Counted from the first letter of the stretch, positions 37,723 through 47,090 are shown. The stretch is 64,000 bases of DNA from Chthoniobacter flavus Ellin428 (GCF_000173075.1 NZ_ABVL01000001.1:1-64000), one strand, 5' to 3'. The notes: a model not told the origin generated them from the sequence alone. Made by a program: numbers and translations.

Positions 37723-39807
37723 ATGGACGGCATGTCTGTCCTATTCTCTGTGGTTTACTGGGTCGTGATAGGGGGATTCGCGATCATGGCCGTTTATTGG
37801 CTGATCGGTGTTCGATACATTCCGCACCGTCGTGTCGGCATCCTGGAAAAGCTATGGTCCGAAAAGGGTTCGCTGGGTCACGGCCGCATCATCGCTCTGG
37901 CTGGTGAAGCGGGTTACCAGGCGCGCGTACTGCGTGGTGGCCTGCACATTGGCTATCCGTTCTACATGTACAGCGTGCACACCGTGCCGCTGGTCACCAT
38001 CGCGGAAGGCCGCATCGGCTACGTCTATGCGCGCGACGGTCATCCCCTGACCGCGTCGCAGACGCTCGGCTCGATCGTGGAATGCAATGGCTTCCAGGAT
38101 CCCGTGGCGTTCCTGACCAACAACGGCCAGCGTGGCCGCCAGCGCGCCATCCTGCGTGAAGGCGTCTACGCCATCAATACGGCGCTCTTTGTCGTCATCA
38201 CCGAGCAAGGCATTCATGCCGGGCCGGTGAGCCGCCAGGAGCGCGAGCAATGCGCCTCGTGGCAGCAGGAGCTGGATACCGCGCGCGGCTTTTCGCCCGT
38301 GCTCGTGGGCTCCGCCTTCTACTCCCAGCGTAGTGGCGATCATGCCGTGCAGACGGATGCCGCGAAGCTCTCGCCGCACGACCTCATCGGCATCATCACC
38401 GTGGCTGACGGCCCGACGCTCGACCCGGGTGAATTCATCGCCCCGCAAGTCGGCGACGGCGCCTCGGGCGGACACAATTACTTCCAGGATCCGGATACGT
38501 TCCTGGCGCTCGGCGGCCGCCGCGGCAAGCAATTGCAGGTCCTCACGGACGGCACGTACTTCATCAACCGCTGGTTTGCCACGGTTGAGTTGCAACCAAA
38601 AACGCTCATCCCGATCGGCTACGTCGGCGTCGTCATCAGCTACTATGGCTCCGCCGGTGAAGACGTCACCGGCCCGCAGTTCCGCTACGGCGTGCAGGTC
38701 GAAGCCGGCCGCCGCGGTGTGTGGCGCGATGCCTTGCCGCCGGGCAAGTATGCGCTGAACCCGTATGCCATCAAAGTCGAGCTCGTGCCCACGGTGAACT
38801 TCGTCCTGCGCTGGATCACCGGCCAGACGGAGGCGCATCGTTACGATGAAGACCTGACGAGCATCCCGCTCATCACGGCGGACGGTTATGAGCCGCTGCT
38901 GCCGCTCTCCCTCGTGCTCCATATCGACTACGAGAAGGCGCCGCGCGTCGTGCAACGTTTCGGCGATGTGCGCCGGCTCATTACGCAAACGCTCGACCCG
39001 ATCCTCACCGCTTACTTCCGCGATGTGGCCCAGGCCTCGAACATGCTCGACCTGCTGACCAGCCGCGAAGAGATCCAGCGCCGCGCGACCGAGGAACTCG
39101 GCCGCCGGTTCCAGAGCTTCGACATCAACTGCGTGGCAGTGCTCATCGGCCGTCCGGAAACCGGGCCGCTCAAGCCCGGCCAGGAAGACCCGATCGACCG
39201 TCTCTTCGACCAACTCCGCCAGCGTCGTCTGGCCGAGGAGCAGAAGGCGACCTTTGGCAAGCAACAGGAAGCCGCGGTGCAACAGAAGCTGCTGAACCAT
39301 GCGCAGGCCGAAGCCGAGCGCCAGACCCAGCTCACGCAAACGCGCGTGGAGATCGAGATCGCGGGCAACCGCGGTGCGGCCCAACTCGCGGAAGCCGAAC
39401 GGTTGGCAAAACGCGACATCGCGCTGGCCGAAGGCCGGGCCCGGGCCACCGAACTCGAAGGTCAGGGCGAAGGCGCCAAGATCGCGCAGATCGGCCAGGC
39501 CGAAGCGAACGTCAGCCGGCAGAAGGTGGAAGCCTTCACTGACCCGCGCCTGTATGCGCTCAGCATTGTGTCCCAACAGCTCGCCCACAGCGAGCAACCG
39601 CTGGTGCCGGAGCGCGTCGTGCTCTTCAGTCAGGGCGGCGATGGCAAGACCCCGGCCGAGACTGGGCTGTTCCAGTCCATCATGCAGGTGCTGACCACCT
39701 GGCAGAGTATCGGCGGCTTCGAGGAGAAACCGAAAGCGCCGGCTGCGCCGAAGACTCCCGCGGGCACGGAGCCCGAGCAGGAGACTGAGATCATCCGCGT
39801 GAACTAA
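37723..39807 (+). CDS. SPFH/Band 7 (flotillin-like) membrane protein with repeat-bearing N-terminal extension
   Basis: A 694-residue protein. A membrane anchor (residues 6-29, VVYWVVIGGFAIMAVYWLIGV) is followed by a long region of about 330 residues with at least three copies of a module ending in pairs like RGRQRAILREGVYAIN (about 137-152), RGKQLQVLTDGTYFIN (about 267-282) and RRGVWRDALPPGKYALN (about 330-346). The SPFH core follows (ITADGYEPLLPLSLVLHIDY, then DPILTAYFRDVA), then an Ala/Glu/Gln-rich coiled coil (AQAEAERQTQLTQTRVEIEI) and a Pro-rich tail. Flotillin-like proteins scaffold membrane microdomains. The gene is monocistronic, with a strong terminator. Confidence 0.85.
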   Translation: MDGMSVLFSVVYWVVIGGFAIMAVYWLIGVRYIPHRRVGILEKLWSEKGSLGHGRIIALAGEAGYQARVLRGGLHIGYPFYMYSVHTVPLVTIAEGRIGYVYARDGHPLTASQTLGSIVECNGFQDPVAFLTNNGQRGRQRAILREGVYAINTALFVVITEQGIHAGPVSRQEREQCASWQQELDTARGFSPVLVGSAFYSQRSGDHAVQTDAAKLSPHDLIGIITVADGPTLDPGEFIAPQVGDGASGGHNYFQDPDTFLALGGRRGKQLQVLTDGTYFINRWFATVELQPKTLIPIGYVGVVISYYGSAGEDVTGPQFRYGVQVEAGRRGVWRDALPPGKYALNPYAIKVELVPTVNFVLRWITGQTEAHRYDEDLTSIPLITADGYEPLLPLSLVLHIDYEKAPRVVQRFGDVRRLITQTLDPILTAYFRDVAQASNMLDLLTSREEIQRRATEELGRRFQSFDINCVAVLIGRPETGPLKPGQEDPIDRLFDQLRQRRLAEEQKATFGKQQEAAVQQKLLNHAQAEAERQTQLTQTRVEIEIAGNRGAAQLAEAERLAKRDIALAEGRARATELEGQGEGAKIAQIGQAEANVSRQKVEAFTDPRLYALSIVSQQLAHSEQPLVPERVVLFSQGGDGKTPAETGLFQSIMQVLTTWQSIGGFEEKPKAPAAPKTPAGTEPEQETEIIRVN

Positions 39808-39825
39808 GGTAGCTCACAAGGAACG

Positions 39826-39866
39826 AGAGCCGTGGCGTCCGATCCGCCACGGCTCTTTTGTTTTTT
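39826..39866 (+). terminator. Rho-independent terminator of the SPFH gene
   Basis: AGAGCCGTGGCG and CGCCACGGCTCT make a perfect 12-bp stem with a 7-nt loop and are followed by TTTGTTTTTT. Confidence 0.92.
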
Positions 39867-39874
39867 CGGGGAAA

Positions 39875-39967
39875 GGATGAAGAAGCGTGTGTAGTTTGAT
39901 CACGAAGCTCGCCCTTCCACACAAACCGCGCCGCGCACTTCACTTCATCCTTCATCCTTCTCTTCGT
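39875..39967. repeat. Heptad-word palindrome, locus D
   Basis: GGATGAAG on the left pairs with the tandem heptads TTCATCC on the right (near 39945-39960). The arms are about 55 bp apart. It lies between the SPFH terminator and the hydrolase gene. Confidence 0.5.
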
Positions 39968-40078
39968 AACCCCGCGAACCTCTTCGGCGTTTTGAACGCG
40001 GAACCTCTTTGTCTCGTCTTGAATCTGTCGCTGACTCTTTCGCGTAAGAATTCTCGCTCACCTTTCGTATCCGTATCC

Positions 40079-41092
40079 ATGGCCGATCCCACCTCCACAC
40101 CCGCTTGCCCGACGCGGCGCACCTTGCGACGCATCTGGATTTTCTTCGCCGTCGTCTTGTTTGTCGCCTTCATCGTGGTCAATGGCGCCGCCTACATCGC
40201 CGCGCGGACGATGACCCATTACGTACCGAATGCGGTGCGACCGCACATTCATGTGCCGATGACGACTTGGGACAAAACGCGGCTCTTCCTCGGCACACTC
40301 TCGCTTCCGCGTCCGGTAAATCATCTCACGCCCGCGGATCGCAAACTCGATTACGAAAGCCTGCACTTCCCCGGTTCTCACGGCCTGCAACTCGAGGCCT
40401 GGCGCATCCCTGGCCAGCCCGGCCAGCCCGTCGTCCTCCTCTTCCCTGGCTATTGTGCGAGCAAGGAATCGCTCCTCAATTACGCACGCGAATTTCACGG
40501 CCTCGGCTACGAAGCGTGGCTGGTGGATTTTCACGGCGTCGGCGGCTCGCAAGGTTATACCACGACCATTGGCTGGTATGAGGCGGACGATGTGGCCGCG
40601 GCGAGTCGTGAGGCGGCCCGTTACCGGCCGGATGCGCCGCAGGTCCTCTTCGGCATGTCGCTCGGCGCGGCGGCCGTCCTCCGCGCGGAACATCTCCACA
40701 CCGTCCAGCCAGCCGCGCTCATTCTCGAAGCGCCGTACGATCGCCTCGTCACCACCGTGGCGCATCGCTTCAGCGCGTTCGGCATTCCCGGCGTCCCGTT
40801 TGCGAATCTGCTCACCTTCTGGGGCAGCAGGCAACTCGGCTTCGATGGCTTCGCGATGAACCCCGTCGACTACGCGCGCGACGTGCAATGCCCAACGCTG
40901 CTCCTCGAGGGCGACCGTGATTTCCGCGTCGGCCTGCCCAACGCCCGCGCCATCGCCAAGGCGCTCGGTCCGCACGGCACGTTCGAACTATTCGAAGGCC
41001 AGGGACACGCCGCTTATCTCAACCGCGCGCCCGACCAATGGCGACATTCGGTGCACGGGTTCCTCGCTTCTGCAATCGGCGCGCTGCGGTGA
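40079..41092 (+). CDS. Membrane-anchored alpha/beta hydrolase
   Basis: A 337-residue protein with one N-terminal membrane segment (IWIFFAVVLFVAFIVVNGAAYIAA). The hydrolase domain shows VVLLFPGYCASKESLL (oxyanion region), a nucleophile elbow FGMSLGAAA (G-x-S-x-G), the acid in LLLEGDRDFRVG and the histidine in EGQGHAAYLN. The triad is therefore complete. The substrate is unknown, probably an ester or peptide at the membrane surface. The ATG at 40079 is used; upstream open codons run through the repeat and are not conserved. Confidence 0.85.
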   Translation: MADPTSTPACPTRRTLRRIWIFFAVVLFVAFIVVNGAAYIAARTMTHYVPNAVRPHIHVPMTTWDKTRLFLGTLSLPRPVNHLTPADRKLDYESLHFPGSHGLQLEAWRIPGQPGQPVVLLFPGYCASKESLLNYAREFHGLGYEAWLVDFHGVGGSQGYTTTIGWYEADDVAAASREAARYRPDAPQVLFGMSLGAAAVLRAEHLHTVQPAALILEAPYDRLVTTVAHRFSAFGIPGVPFANLLTFWGSRQLGFDGFAMNPVDYARDVQCPTLLLEGDRDFRVGLPNARAIAKALGPHGTFELFEGQGHAAYLNRAPDQWRHSVHGFLASAIGALR

Positions 41093-41103
41093 TTGCGGGA
41101 AAA

Positions 41104-41163
41104 GTGCTTAGTCCTTAGTCTCCGTATCGAGCTCGAATACTGAGCACTGAGAACTAAGCACTC
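41104..41163. repeat. Heptad-word palindrome, locus E
   Basis: AGTGCTTAGT (41104-41113) and its exact complement ACTAAGCACT (41154-41163) close a hairpin. Both arms continue in 7-nt steps (TGCTTAG, TCCTTAG; minus-strand TTCTCAG, TGCTCAG). It lies between two converging genes and may terminate both. Confidence 0.72.
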
Positions 41164-41167
41164 TCTG

Positions 41168-41962
41168 CTACTGCTTCGCCGCGAGCTTCGCGAGATCCGC
41201 CTGCTCCGTCTTGGCGAGCTGCAGCGCGGTCTGATACTTCGCCGCTTCCGCGTTATAGGCGATCACCCCCGCGGCGTCGCCTTTGCGCAGATAGCCGCGT
41301 TCGTTCTTCAAGTTCGTATACCATTCCGCCAGTCGCTCGAATTCCTTGCGATTCGCCTCCAGCCGTTCCGCCAGCGAAAGCACCTTCGGTGCGGCGGGCA
41401 TCGTGGACATCGCCGCCGCCACCCCCTTCGAAGGCGTTGCCGCGGGGGCCGTTGCGTTCGTCGCAGGAACCGTCGCATTCGCTACAGGAGCCGCCGTTTT
41501 CGTCGCAGGAGTCGTTGCCGTCACCGGCGTCGGTGCTGGTGTGGGGACGGCCATCGCGGCCGCCGTTTTGAGCGCATCAGTTCCGGGGAGCTTGAAATGC
41601 GTATCCCCCGCGGATGCGACTTCGGTCTTCGGCTTGGCCAAATCCTCCAAGGACTGCAGGGAAAAACCCTTGAATCCGTGCAGGGTGTTCATGCTCCCAC
41701 CGTTGGCGATAAAGAGCGCGAACAGCGGCAGGGTCGCCATGCGCCAATAGCGCGTGGGATACGCCAGTTCGCGGTATTTCATCCGAAAGAAGAGAGGACC
41801 AAAAGGAACGAACAGCACCGTGAAGCCCCAGAGGGTGCTCGCGCCGAATGCCGCATTGATGAGCAGGATGCGGCCGATAAAAGCGCAAGCCAGGGCGGCG
41901 ATCAGAAAAACAACGGCTGGGATGGCATGCATCACTGGTGATTTAGCAAAAAGAGTACCCAT
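41168..41962 (-). CDS. Membrane protein with Ala/Thr-rich linker and C-terminal coiled coil
   Basis: About 264 residues with three membrane segments (AIPAVVFLIAALACAFIGRIL, LWGFTVLFVPFGPLFF, WRMATLPLFALFIANGG). A low-complexity Ala/Thr/Pro linker follows, then a helical C-terminus (SLAERLEANRKEFERLAEWY, YNAEAAKYQTALQLAKTEQ). No family is recognised. The start is the ATG at 41962; a longer form from 42004 is open. Confidence 0.6.
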   Translation of the reverse strand: MGTLFAKSPVMHAIPAVVFLIAALACAFIGRILLINAAFGASTLWGFTVLFVPFGPLFFRMKYRELAYPTRYWRMATLPLFALFIANGGSMNTLHGFKGFSLQSLEDLAKPKTEVASAGDTHFKLPGTDALKTAAAMAVPTPAPTPVTATTPATKTAAPVANATVPATNATAPAATPSKGVAAAMSTMPAAPKVLSLAERLEANRKEFERLAEWYTNLKNERGYLRKGDAAGVIAYNAEAAKYQTALQLAKTEQADLAKLAAKQ

Positions 41963-42102
41963 ACCAGAAGCATAACCCGCAAAATCACGGTGCCCGTGCG
42001 CCATTCACGGCTCGGGCCGTCGCGAAATAAACGGGGGAAGCGCAAATAGGGGCTCCTTTCCCAGTTTCGGCGGGAGTCTTGCATTCGCTACACTCCGGCG
42101 AA

Positions 42103-42843
42103 ATGATCCGACCCCTGCCCATGTTCTCCCGCGCCCTTTCCTTCCTCGCTGTCCTTTGCCTCGGCCTCGCCACCGTTCGCGCCGCCGCAGACACTCCCGT
42201 GAAAATCGCCGTCATCGGCGACTCGACCGTTTGCGAATATCCCGAGGACAGCCCCAGCCGCGGTTGGGGGCATTACATCGGCGACTATTTCAACCCCCAC
42301 GTGCAGATCGTGAACCTCGCGGCCGGCGGGCGCAGCACGAAGACGTTCATCAAGGAAGGCCGCTGGGCCAAGACGCTGGCCGAGAAACCGCAGTTCATCC
42401 TCATCCAGTTCGGTCACAACGATTCCCACGCCAAGGACCACCCGGAAGCGACCGACGCCGCCAGCGATTATCGTGATTACCTGCGGCAGTATGTGACCGA
42501 GGCGCGCGGGATTGGCGCCGTGCCGGTCTTTGTCACGCCCATGCACCGGCGCACCTTTGATTCGAATGGCAAACTTACAGACATCCTCGCGCCCTATGCC
42601 GATGCGATGAAGGCCATCGGCGCGGAATTGCACGTGCCCGTCGTCGATCTCCACCAGATGAGCGGCGAGCTGTATCTCAAGCTTGGCCAGGAGAAGTGCC
42701 ACGAACTCGAAAACAAGCCCGGCGACAACACGCACTTCGGCGAAAAGGGCGCCCGCGCCATGGCGGAGTTGGTGATGAGCAAACTGCCGAGTGCAGTGCC
42801 GGCGTTGCAGCCGTTGCTCAAGGCCACCGGCGCGGCGAAGTAA
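42103..42843 (+). CDS. Secreted SGNH esterase, rhamnogalacturonan acetylesterase-like
   Basis: A 246-residue protein with a signal peptide (FLAVLCLGLATVRAAA). All SGNH blocks are present: IAVIGDSTVCEYPED (nucleophile Ser), NLAAGGRSTKTF (Gly), IQFGHNDSH (Asn) and DNTHFGEKGA (Asp, His). It matches rhamnogalacturonan acetylesterases, which deacetylate pectin. This fits the polysaccharide-degrading character of the window. An alternative start is the ATG at 42121. Confidence 0.88.
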   Translation: MIRPLPMFSRALSFLAVLCLGLATVRAAADTPVKIAVIGDSTVCEYPEDSPSRGWGHYIGDYFNPHVQIVNLAAGGRSTKTFIKEGRWAKTLAEKPQFILIQFGHNDSHAKDHPEATDAASDYRDYLRQYVTEARGIGAVPVFVTPMHRRTFDSNGKLTDILAPYADAMKAIGAELHVPVVDLHQMSGELYLKLGQEKCHELENKPGDNTHFGEKGARAMAELVMSKLPSAVPALQPLLKATGAAK

Positions 42844-42895
42844 CACCTCGGAGGGAAGCGTTCGCGCGTGGCATCCGTTTGGCGTGCGTTGTTCT

Positions 42896-43122
42896 CAGCC
42901 CGGAGGGCTGCCGGAACGTAGCCGGGGGTAAGCGAGCTTGCGAGCGCCACCCCCGGAACACCCGTCCTCCACGGGTTCCATCCCGGAGGGATGGTGGAAT
43001 CTCCTCTCAGCGAGAAATTCCGGCACCACCTTCGGGGTGCATTCATTTGTGGATGATTTCCCGGGGGTGTCACTCGCAGGCTCGCTCAACCCCCGGCTAC
43101 GGTCCGGCCGCCCTCCGGGCTG
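42896..43122. repeat. Large imperfect inverted repeat with 63-bp arms
   Basis: The arms 42896-42958 and 43060-43122 are complementary at roughly 54 of 63 positions (both contain CAGCCCGGAGGGC, TAGCCGGGGGT and a GCGAG-CCCCCGG segment). The loop holds further hairpins such as CATCCCGGAGGGATG. From memory, similar words are common in intergenic DNA of Planctomycetota and Verrucomicrobiota. No gene is seen from 42844 to 43278. Confidence 0.75.
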
Positions 43123-43278
43123 GCAGCGGCGCTCGCTGAACGGATACCCCGCGAGTTCCCGCTCTTCATTCCGTCCGGCCCACAATGATGGAAAACGGAG
43201 AGGAGCACGTCCCTCCGCGAAGGTTCAGCCGATGCCCGGGAACGGCGCCGCTACGGGCGTGTGGACGCGCCGGTGCGC

Positions 43279-44916
43279 TTACTCTTTCGGGATTTCGATG
43301 CGTGGGAAGAGTGGCGTCGGCTTGCCGAGCTGATGCCCATCGGGTAAGCCGCCCCACTGTGCCTCGGCCAAATGGAAGCGCTCGGCCTTGCCGCTCAAAT
43401 CCATTTTCCAATTGAGCTGATCGAAGATGCCATGCGCCGATTTCGGCAGCACCGGGGAGAGCAGGATTGCGGTGATGCGCAGCGATTCCGCGAGCCGGTA
43501 AAGCACCGCATCGAGGCGTTCCGCCTGCGTTGCGTCCTTGGCCAGCGCCCACGGCTTCTCCGCGTCGATTGATTGATTGCAAGCCACCGCGATATTGATC
43601 GCCCGATCGATGGCATGGTGGAGCAGCGGCTCCGCGTTGGCCGGATTGATATTCGAGACGTACGCTTCCACACCTTCCCGGGCAAATTCCGGGCTCTGCG
43701 CATCCGCGTCGGTGCGTTTCAAAATCCCTTCGCGGTATTTCGCCACCATGTTGAGCGTGCGATTGAGCAAATTGCCGAGGCTGTTGGCGAGATCGGTGTT
43801 GAAACGCTGGATGAGCCGCTCCTCGGAAAAGTCGCTGTCCTTCCCAGTGGCGATGTCGCTCATCAAATAATAGCGCACCGCTTCGGCGCCGTACTTGTCC
43901 GCGAGCAGGTCGGGATCGACGACGTTGCCGAGCGTCTTGCTCATCTTCTCGCTCTCGCCGCCCTTGCCCTTGATGTTCCACCAGCCGTGCACGAGCAGCG
44001 TGGGGATTTCCTCGTCGGCGAAGCCGATCGCCTTGAGCATGATCGGCCAGTAGACACCGTGCGCGGGGATGAGGATGTCCTTGCCGATGACGTGCACGAT
44101 GTTGCGCCAGTACTGGAGAAACTTCTCCGACGGACGGGCCGCCGTGGGATCGTAATCCGGCGCGAAGCTGATGTAGTTCACCAACGCGTCGAACCACACG
44201 AACGTGACGAACCCCGCGCCGAAGCTTTCGGGAAAAGGAATGCCCCACTTCAGCCGCGTATCGGGACGCGATATGCACAGGTCACCCTCGAGCTTTTCGA
44301 CCGCGTTGCGCAGCTCGGCGACGCGAAAATCCGGCACGACGAGCGGCTGGCCCGCCTTGCTGCGCGCATCGATGAGATCGAGCAGCCACTGCTTGTGCGG
44401 CAGCAGGCGGAAGTAAAAATTCTCCTCTTCGCGAAACTCGACCTGTCCCCACTCCGGGCCAAATTCGCCATCCGGCCCGCGCTCTTTGTCGGTGAGAAAT
44501 TGCTCCTGCCGCACGGAGTAATAGCCGCCCGCGCTTTTCTTGTAGAGCCACTTGCTCTGACCATCCTCGCCCTTGTCATCCCACAACCGCTGCAGGATCG
44601 CGCGTACACATTGCTTGTGTTTTGGATCGGTCGTCGCCGCCCAGCCATCGTATTCGACCTCCAGCTTTTTCCACAGCGCGAGAAACTTGGCGGTGATGCC
44701 ATCGACGAACTGCTGCGGCTCCACGCTCTGCTTTTCGGCGCTCTGCTGCACCTTCTGCCCGTGCTGATCGACACCAGTGAGAAAGAAAACGTCCTCGCCT
44801 TTCAAGCGATGAAAACGCGCGAGCACATCGGCCAGCACCTTCTCGTACGCGTGCCCGATGTGCGGCGCGCCGTTGGTGTAGTCGATTGCGGTGGTGATGA
44901 AAAAGGTCTCAGCCAT
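43279..44916 (-). CDS. metG: Methionyl-tRNA synthetase
   Basis: A 545-residue class I aminoacyl-tRNA synthetase that charges tRNA-Met. HIGH is at residues 19-22 (GAPHIGHAYEKV), the KMSKS loop reads EKMSKTLGN, and FVTFVWFDALVNYIS and HVIGKDILIPAHGVYWPIML are MetG-specific. The anticodon-binding helical domain follows (RTLNMVAKYREGILKR). There is no C-terminal EMAP/OB domain, so this is the short form. It is the only tRNA-charging gene in the window. Confidence 0.96.
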   Translation of the reverse strand: MAETFFITTAIDYTNGAPHIGHAYEKVLADVLARFHRLKGEDVFFLTGVDQHGQKVQQSAEKQSVEPQQFVDGITAKFLALWKKLEVEYDGWAATTDPKHKQCVRAILQRLWDDKGEDGQSKWLYKKSAGGYYSVRQEQFLTDKERGPDGEFGPEWGQVEFREEENFYFRLLPHKQWLLDLIDARSKAGQPLVVPDFRVAELRNAVEKLEGDLCISRPDTRLKWGIPFPESFGAGFVTFVWFDALVNYISFAPDYDPTAARPSEKFLQYWRNIVHVIGKDILIPAHGVYWPIMLKAIGFADEEIPTLLVHGWWNIKGKGGESEKMSKTLGNVVDPDLLADKYGAEAVRYYLMSDIATGKDSDFSEERLIQRFNTDLANSLGNLLNRTLNMVAKYREGILKRTDADAQSPEFAREGVEAYVSNINPANAEPLLHHAIDRAINIAVACNQSIDAEKPWALAKDATQAERLDAVLYRLAESLRITAILLSPVLPKSAHGIFDQLNWKMDLSGKAERFHLAEAQWGGLPDGHQLGKPTPLFPRIEIPKE

Positions 44917-45161
44917 GTTGGGAAAAAGGAGTTTACTGGATGCGCGAGTTGTCGCCGTATTGCCAGAACCATTGAATTTCGACGACTCCGTTGAGTTCGT
45001 CGAGTCAGTAGCGCACTGGAACCAAATTGGTACTTTCGAGATCGATTGGCAGATCTTGTGAGCGTGTCCTTAGGAAAGCTATCGCGACGACAGAAGAATT
45101 TCGCCAGTCAACGCCCGCGAGCTACGCTGCGCGAAGCGTTTCGCGACGGCGTTTTGGAGAT
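44917..45161. other. Spacer upstream of metG, no gene supported
   Basis: About 245 bp between the metG start and the inverted-repeat element. I see no gene. Promoter elements for metG should lie here, but none is clear enough to mark. Confidence 0.35.
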
Positions 45162-45409
45162 GCGGTAGTCCTCTCTAAGCATTACCCACATCTTTTTGTC
45201 GGTTTAGGGACAGCGGGAATTCGGCTGCGGCTCACTGGGAGGGGCGACTTTCTAGAAAAGACCCTGCGTCGCGGAGCGACGCCCCAAAGATGGCGCTCCG
45301 CGCGTTTGTTCCGGTCGGCGACTGGAAAGTCGCCGCTCCCAAGGCGCTATCTGTATCGACGCCCAAACACCGAGCAAAGATGTGGGTAATGCTGAGCGTC
45401 CTCTACCGC
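45162..45409. mobile_element. MITE-like element with imperfect terminal inverted repeats, copy 1
   Basis: The left end (45162-45197) and right end (45376-45409) are inverted copies. Both read GCGGTAG, then about 9 variable bases, then AGCATTACCCACATCTTT inward. Inside, a second inverted repeat (GGGGCGACTTTC and its complement near 45240 and 45325) and smaller hairpins are nested. There is no open reading frame of note. The ends match those of the element at 60380-60563, while the interiors differ. Confidence 0.6.
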
Positions 45410-45501
45410 TTTGGGAATCGACTCTCGAAAGCGGCAGGGGACAGCCGCACTCCAGGAACGCAAGCGTCTATGGCTCCCGGTTTCGAATTTATCTTTCCAA
45501 C

Positions 45502-45921
45502 TCAGCTCGCCGGCGGCGGAACGGCGCCACCGCCGAGCAAGCTCGCGAGCATGCTTTGCACCTGGCCGTGCACCGGCACCTGACCGTTCGGCGTGAGGTG
45601 GTCGACGAGCAGCGGAAGGACCCGCGCGATCGTGGCCGAGGCGAGGTTCGGATCGATGCCGTGCTGCTGCGCGAATTGCTGGACGAACTGGCTGCCGAGC
45701 ACCTGCTCGATTTGCTCCGCCGAGACCGGGAGGTTTTGCCCCGAGCCGACCCACGACTGGACGACATGGCCAAGGCCGGCGCTTTCGAATTGCTGGAGCA
45801 AGCCCCCCAATCCCTGGCCGGAACTGTGATCCGCGATGAGGGAACTGGCGAGGCTGGTGAGGATCTGCGTTTTGTCGCCGCCACCGAGGACGGAACCGAG
45901 CAGAGAATCGAAGAGGCCCAT
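45502..45921 (-). CDS. YidB-like DUF937 protein
   Basis: A 139-residue protein of the YidB/DUF937 family: MGLFDSLLGSVLGGG, then GLGGLLQQFESAGLGHVVQSWVGSGQNLPVSAEQIEQVLGS, which is the family core, and a second helical half ending in a Gly-rich tail. It lacks a signal peptide. The function of the family is unknown. It is probably monocistronic, since repeats flank both sides. Confidence 0.85.
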   Translation of the reverse strand: MGLFDSLLGSVLGGGDKTQILTSLASSLIADHSSGQGLGGLLQQFESAGLGHVVQSWVGSGQNLPVSAEQIEQVLGSQFVQQFAQQHGIDPNLASATIARVLPLLVDHLTPNGQVPVHGQVQSMLASLLGGGAVPPPAS

Positions 45922-46008
45922 AGGAAAATAGAGGGTTGGAAGAGACGTTAACGGAGGCAGAGAGTTTCGGGCGCGCGTTGTGCGGGGTCAACTCTGCAGT
46001 GGGAGGGG

Positions 46009-46115
46009 CAGAACATCCAACACCCAACACTCAACGTCCAACATCCAATGGCGCAAGCGTGTGCGGTATCGCGCGTTCCTCATTGGGTGTTGGACGTTGG
46101 ATGTTGGATGTTCTG
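46009..46115. repeat. Heptad-word palindrome, locus F
   Basis: The clearest example of this repeat class. The left arm has five consecutive heptads of the form C-n-n-C-C/T-CAA-like (for example CATCCAA, CACCCAA), and the right arm has four of the same words on the other strand. The arms (46009-46051 and 46081-46115) pair over about 35 bp. It lies between the DUF937 and DUF421 genes. Confidence 0.82.
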
Positions 46116-46129
46116 TCTTTCCTGCCTTC

Positions 46130-46625
46130 CTACTCCCGCTTCCGCGTCAGCACCGTAATCCTTCCATTCGTCTCGAGGATCGCGGTGTGGGCGTCGGCGA
46201 TGGCCGCGCAGTCTGACTCCCGCAGGGCCGCGAGCAGTTCGTGTTGGGTAAGGCCAGCCTTTTCGAGGGCGTGGGGGCGTAGCTTGCCGTTGTGAATGAG
46301 AATCTCCGCCTCGCCGTCGATGATCTTTTCCAGCTTACGGGACCGGCGCGTGATCCAGCTCATGGATGAGCGAAAGCCCGATGAGCGTAGACGCGAGAAT
46401 CGCCCCGGCGGTGATCGAGTTGTCGCCGCCATTCATCGAATTCTGCACGGCGTTGCTCAGCAGCAGGAAGAGGACAAGCTCAAACGGTGTCATTTGCCCC
46501 ACCTGCTTCTTGCCCGAGATGCGGATGACAGTGAGCACCATCAAATAGACAACCGCCGCCCGCACGATGAAGTGCCACCACACACCGCCGTTGAAGGACC
46601 AGAGATTGCCGGCGCCTGCGTCCAT
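46130..46625 (-). CDS. DUF421 (YetF-like) membrane protein, frameshifted
   Basis: About 164 residues. The N-terminal membrane part has HFIVRAAVVYLMVLTVIRISGKKQVGQMTPFELVLFLLLSNAVQNSM, a strong DUF421 signature. The C-terminal cytosolic domain (LEKIIDGEAEILIHNGKLRP, LTQHELLAALRESDCAA) is out of frame. Removing one C from CC at 46355-46356 joins GLSLIHEL to ITRRSRKLEKIIDGE. The family is uncharacterised, and YetF is its Bacillus member. It starts 3 bp after the TPR gene on the same strand. Confidence 0.85.
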
Positions 46626-46628
46626 AGG

Positions 46629-46970
46629 TCAGTCTTTCTTTACTTTGCCGCCCCAGCCCAGGATGCGCGCCTTGCCGCTGGCGGACTCGGCTTCCTTGAT
46701 CATACCGGCACGCACGTAAAATAGCGAAAGGCTCGACCAGGCGAGCTGCTCGTTGGGCCGCATCTCCACGGTCTTCAGTCCCGCCTCGATCGCCTCCGGG
46801 TACTGACCGACCTTCATTAGCGCCATGCCGAGCGCGTGCCAGCCATCGAAGAAATCCGGCGCAAGCTCGGTGCAGCGGCGATACTTCTCCACCGCAGCCT
46901 CCAGGTCGCCCAAGGCGAGATCGCCATTGGCATCGTCAAAAAGCTCTTCGATCTCAGGAGGTAGGCTCAT
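46629..46970 (-). CDS. TPR-repeat protein
   Basis: A 113-residue soluble protein with two to three tetratricopeptide repeats (GDLEAAVEKYRRCTELAPDF, then ALGMALMKVGQYPEAIEAGLKTVEMRPNE, and LSLFYVRAGMIKEAESASGKARIL). TPRs mediate protein contacts. It ends 3 bp before the DUF421 start, so the two are co-transcribed. No partner is evident. Confidence 0.8.
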   Translation of the reverse strand: MSLPPEIEELFDDANGDLALGDLEAAVEKYRRCTELAPDFFDGWHALGMALMKVGQYPEAIEAGLKTVEMRPNEQLAWSSLSLFYVRAGMIKEAESASGKARILGWGGKVKKD

Positions 46971-47090
46971 CGTCTAGTGCGTCGAGCAAACATGGCAAAT
47001 GGCACGCCCGCAAGACTTGCAAATCCCGACCGCTTCCATGTCCTGATGATAAAAGCAGAGCATGCGCGGGAGGGATTTAAGGAATGCGCC

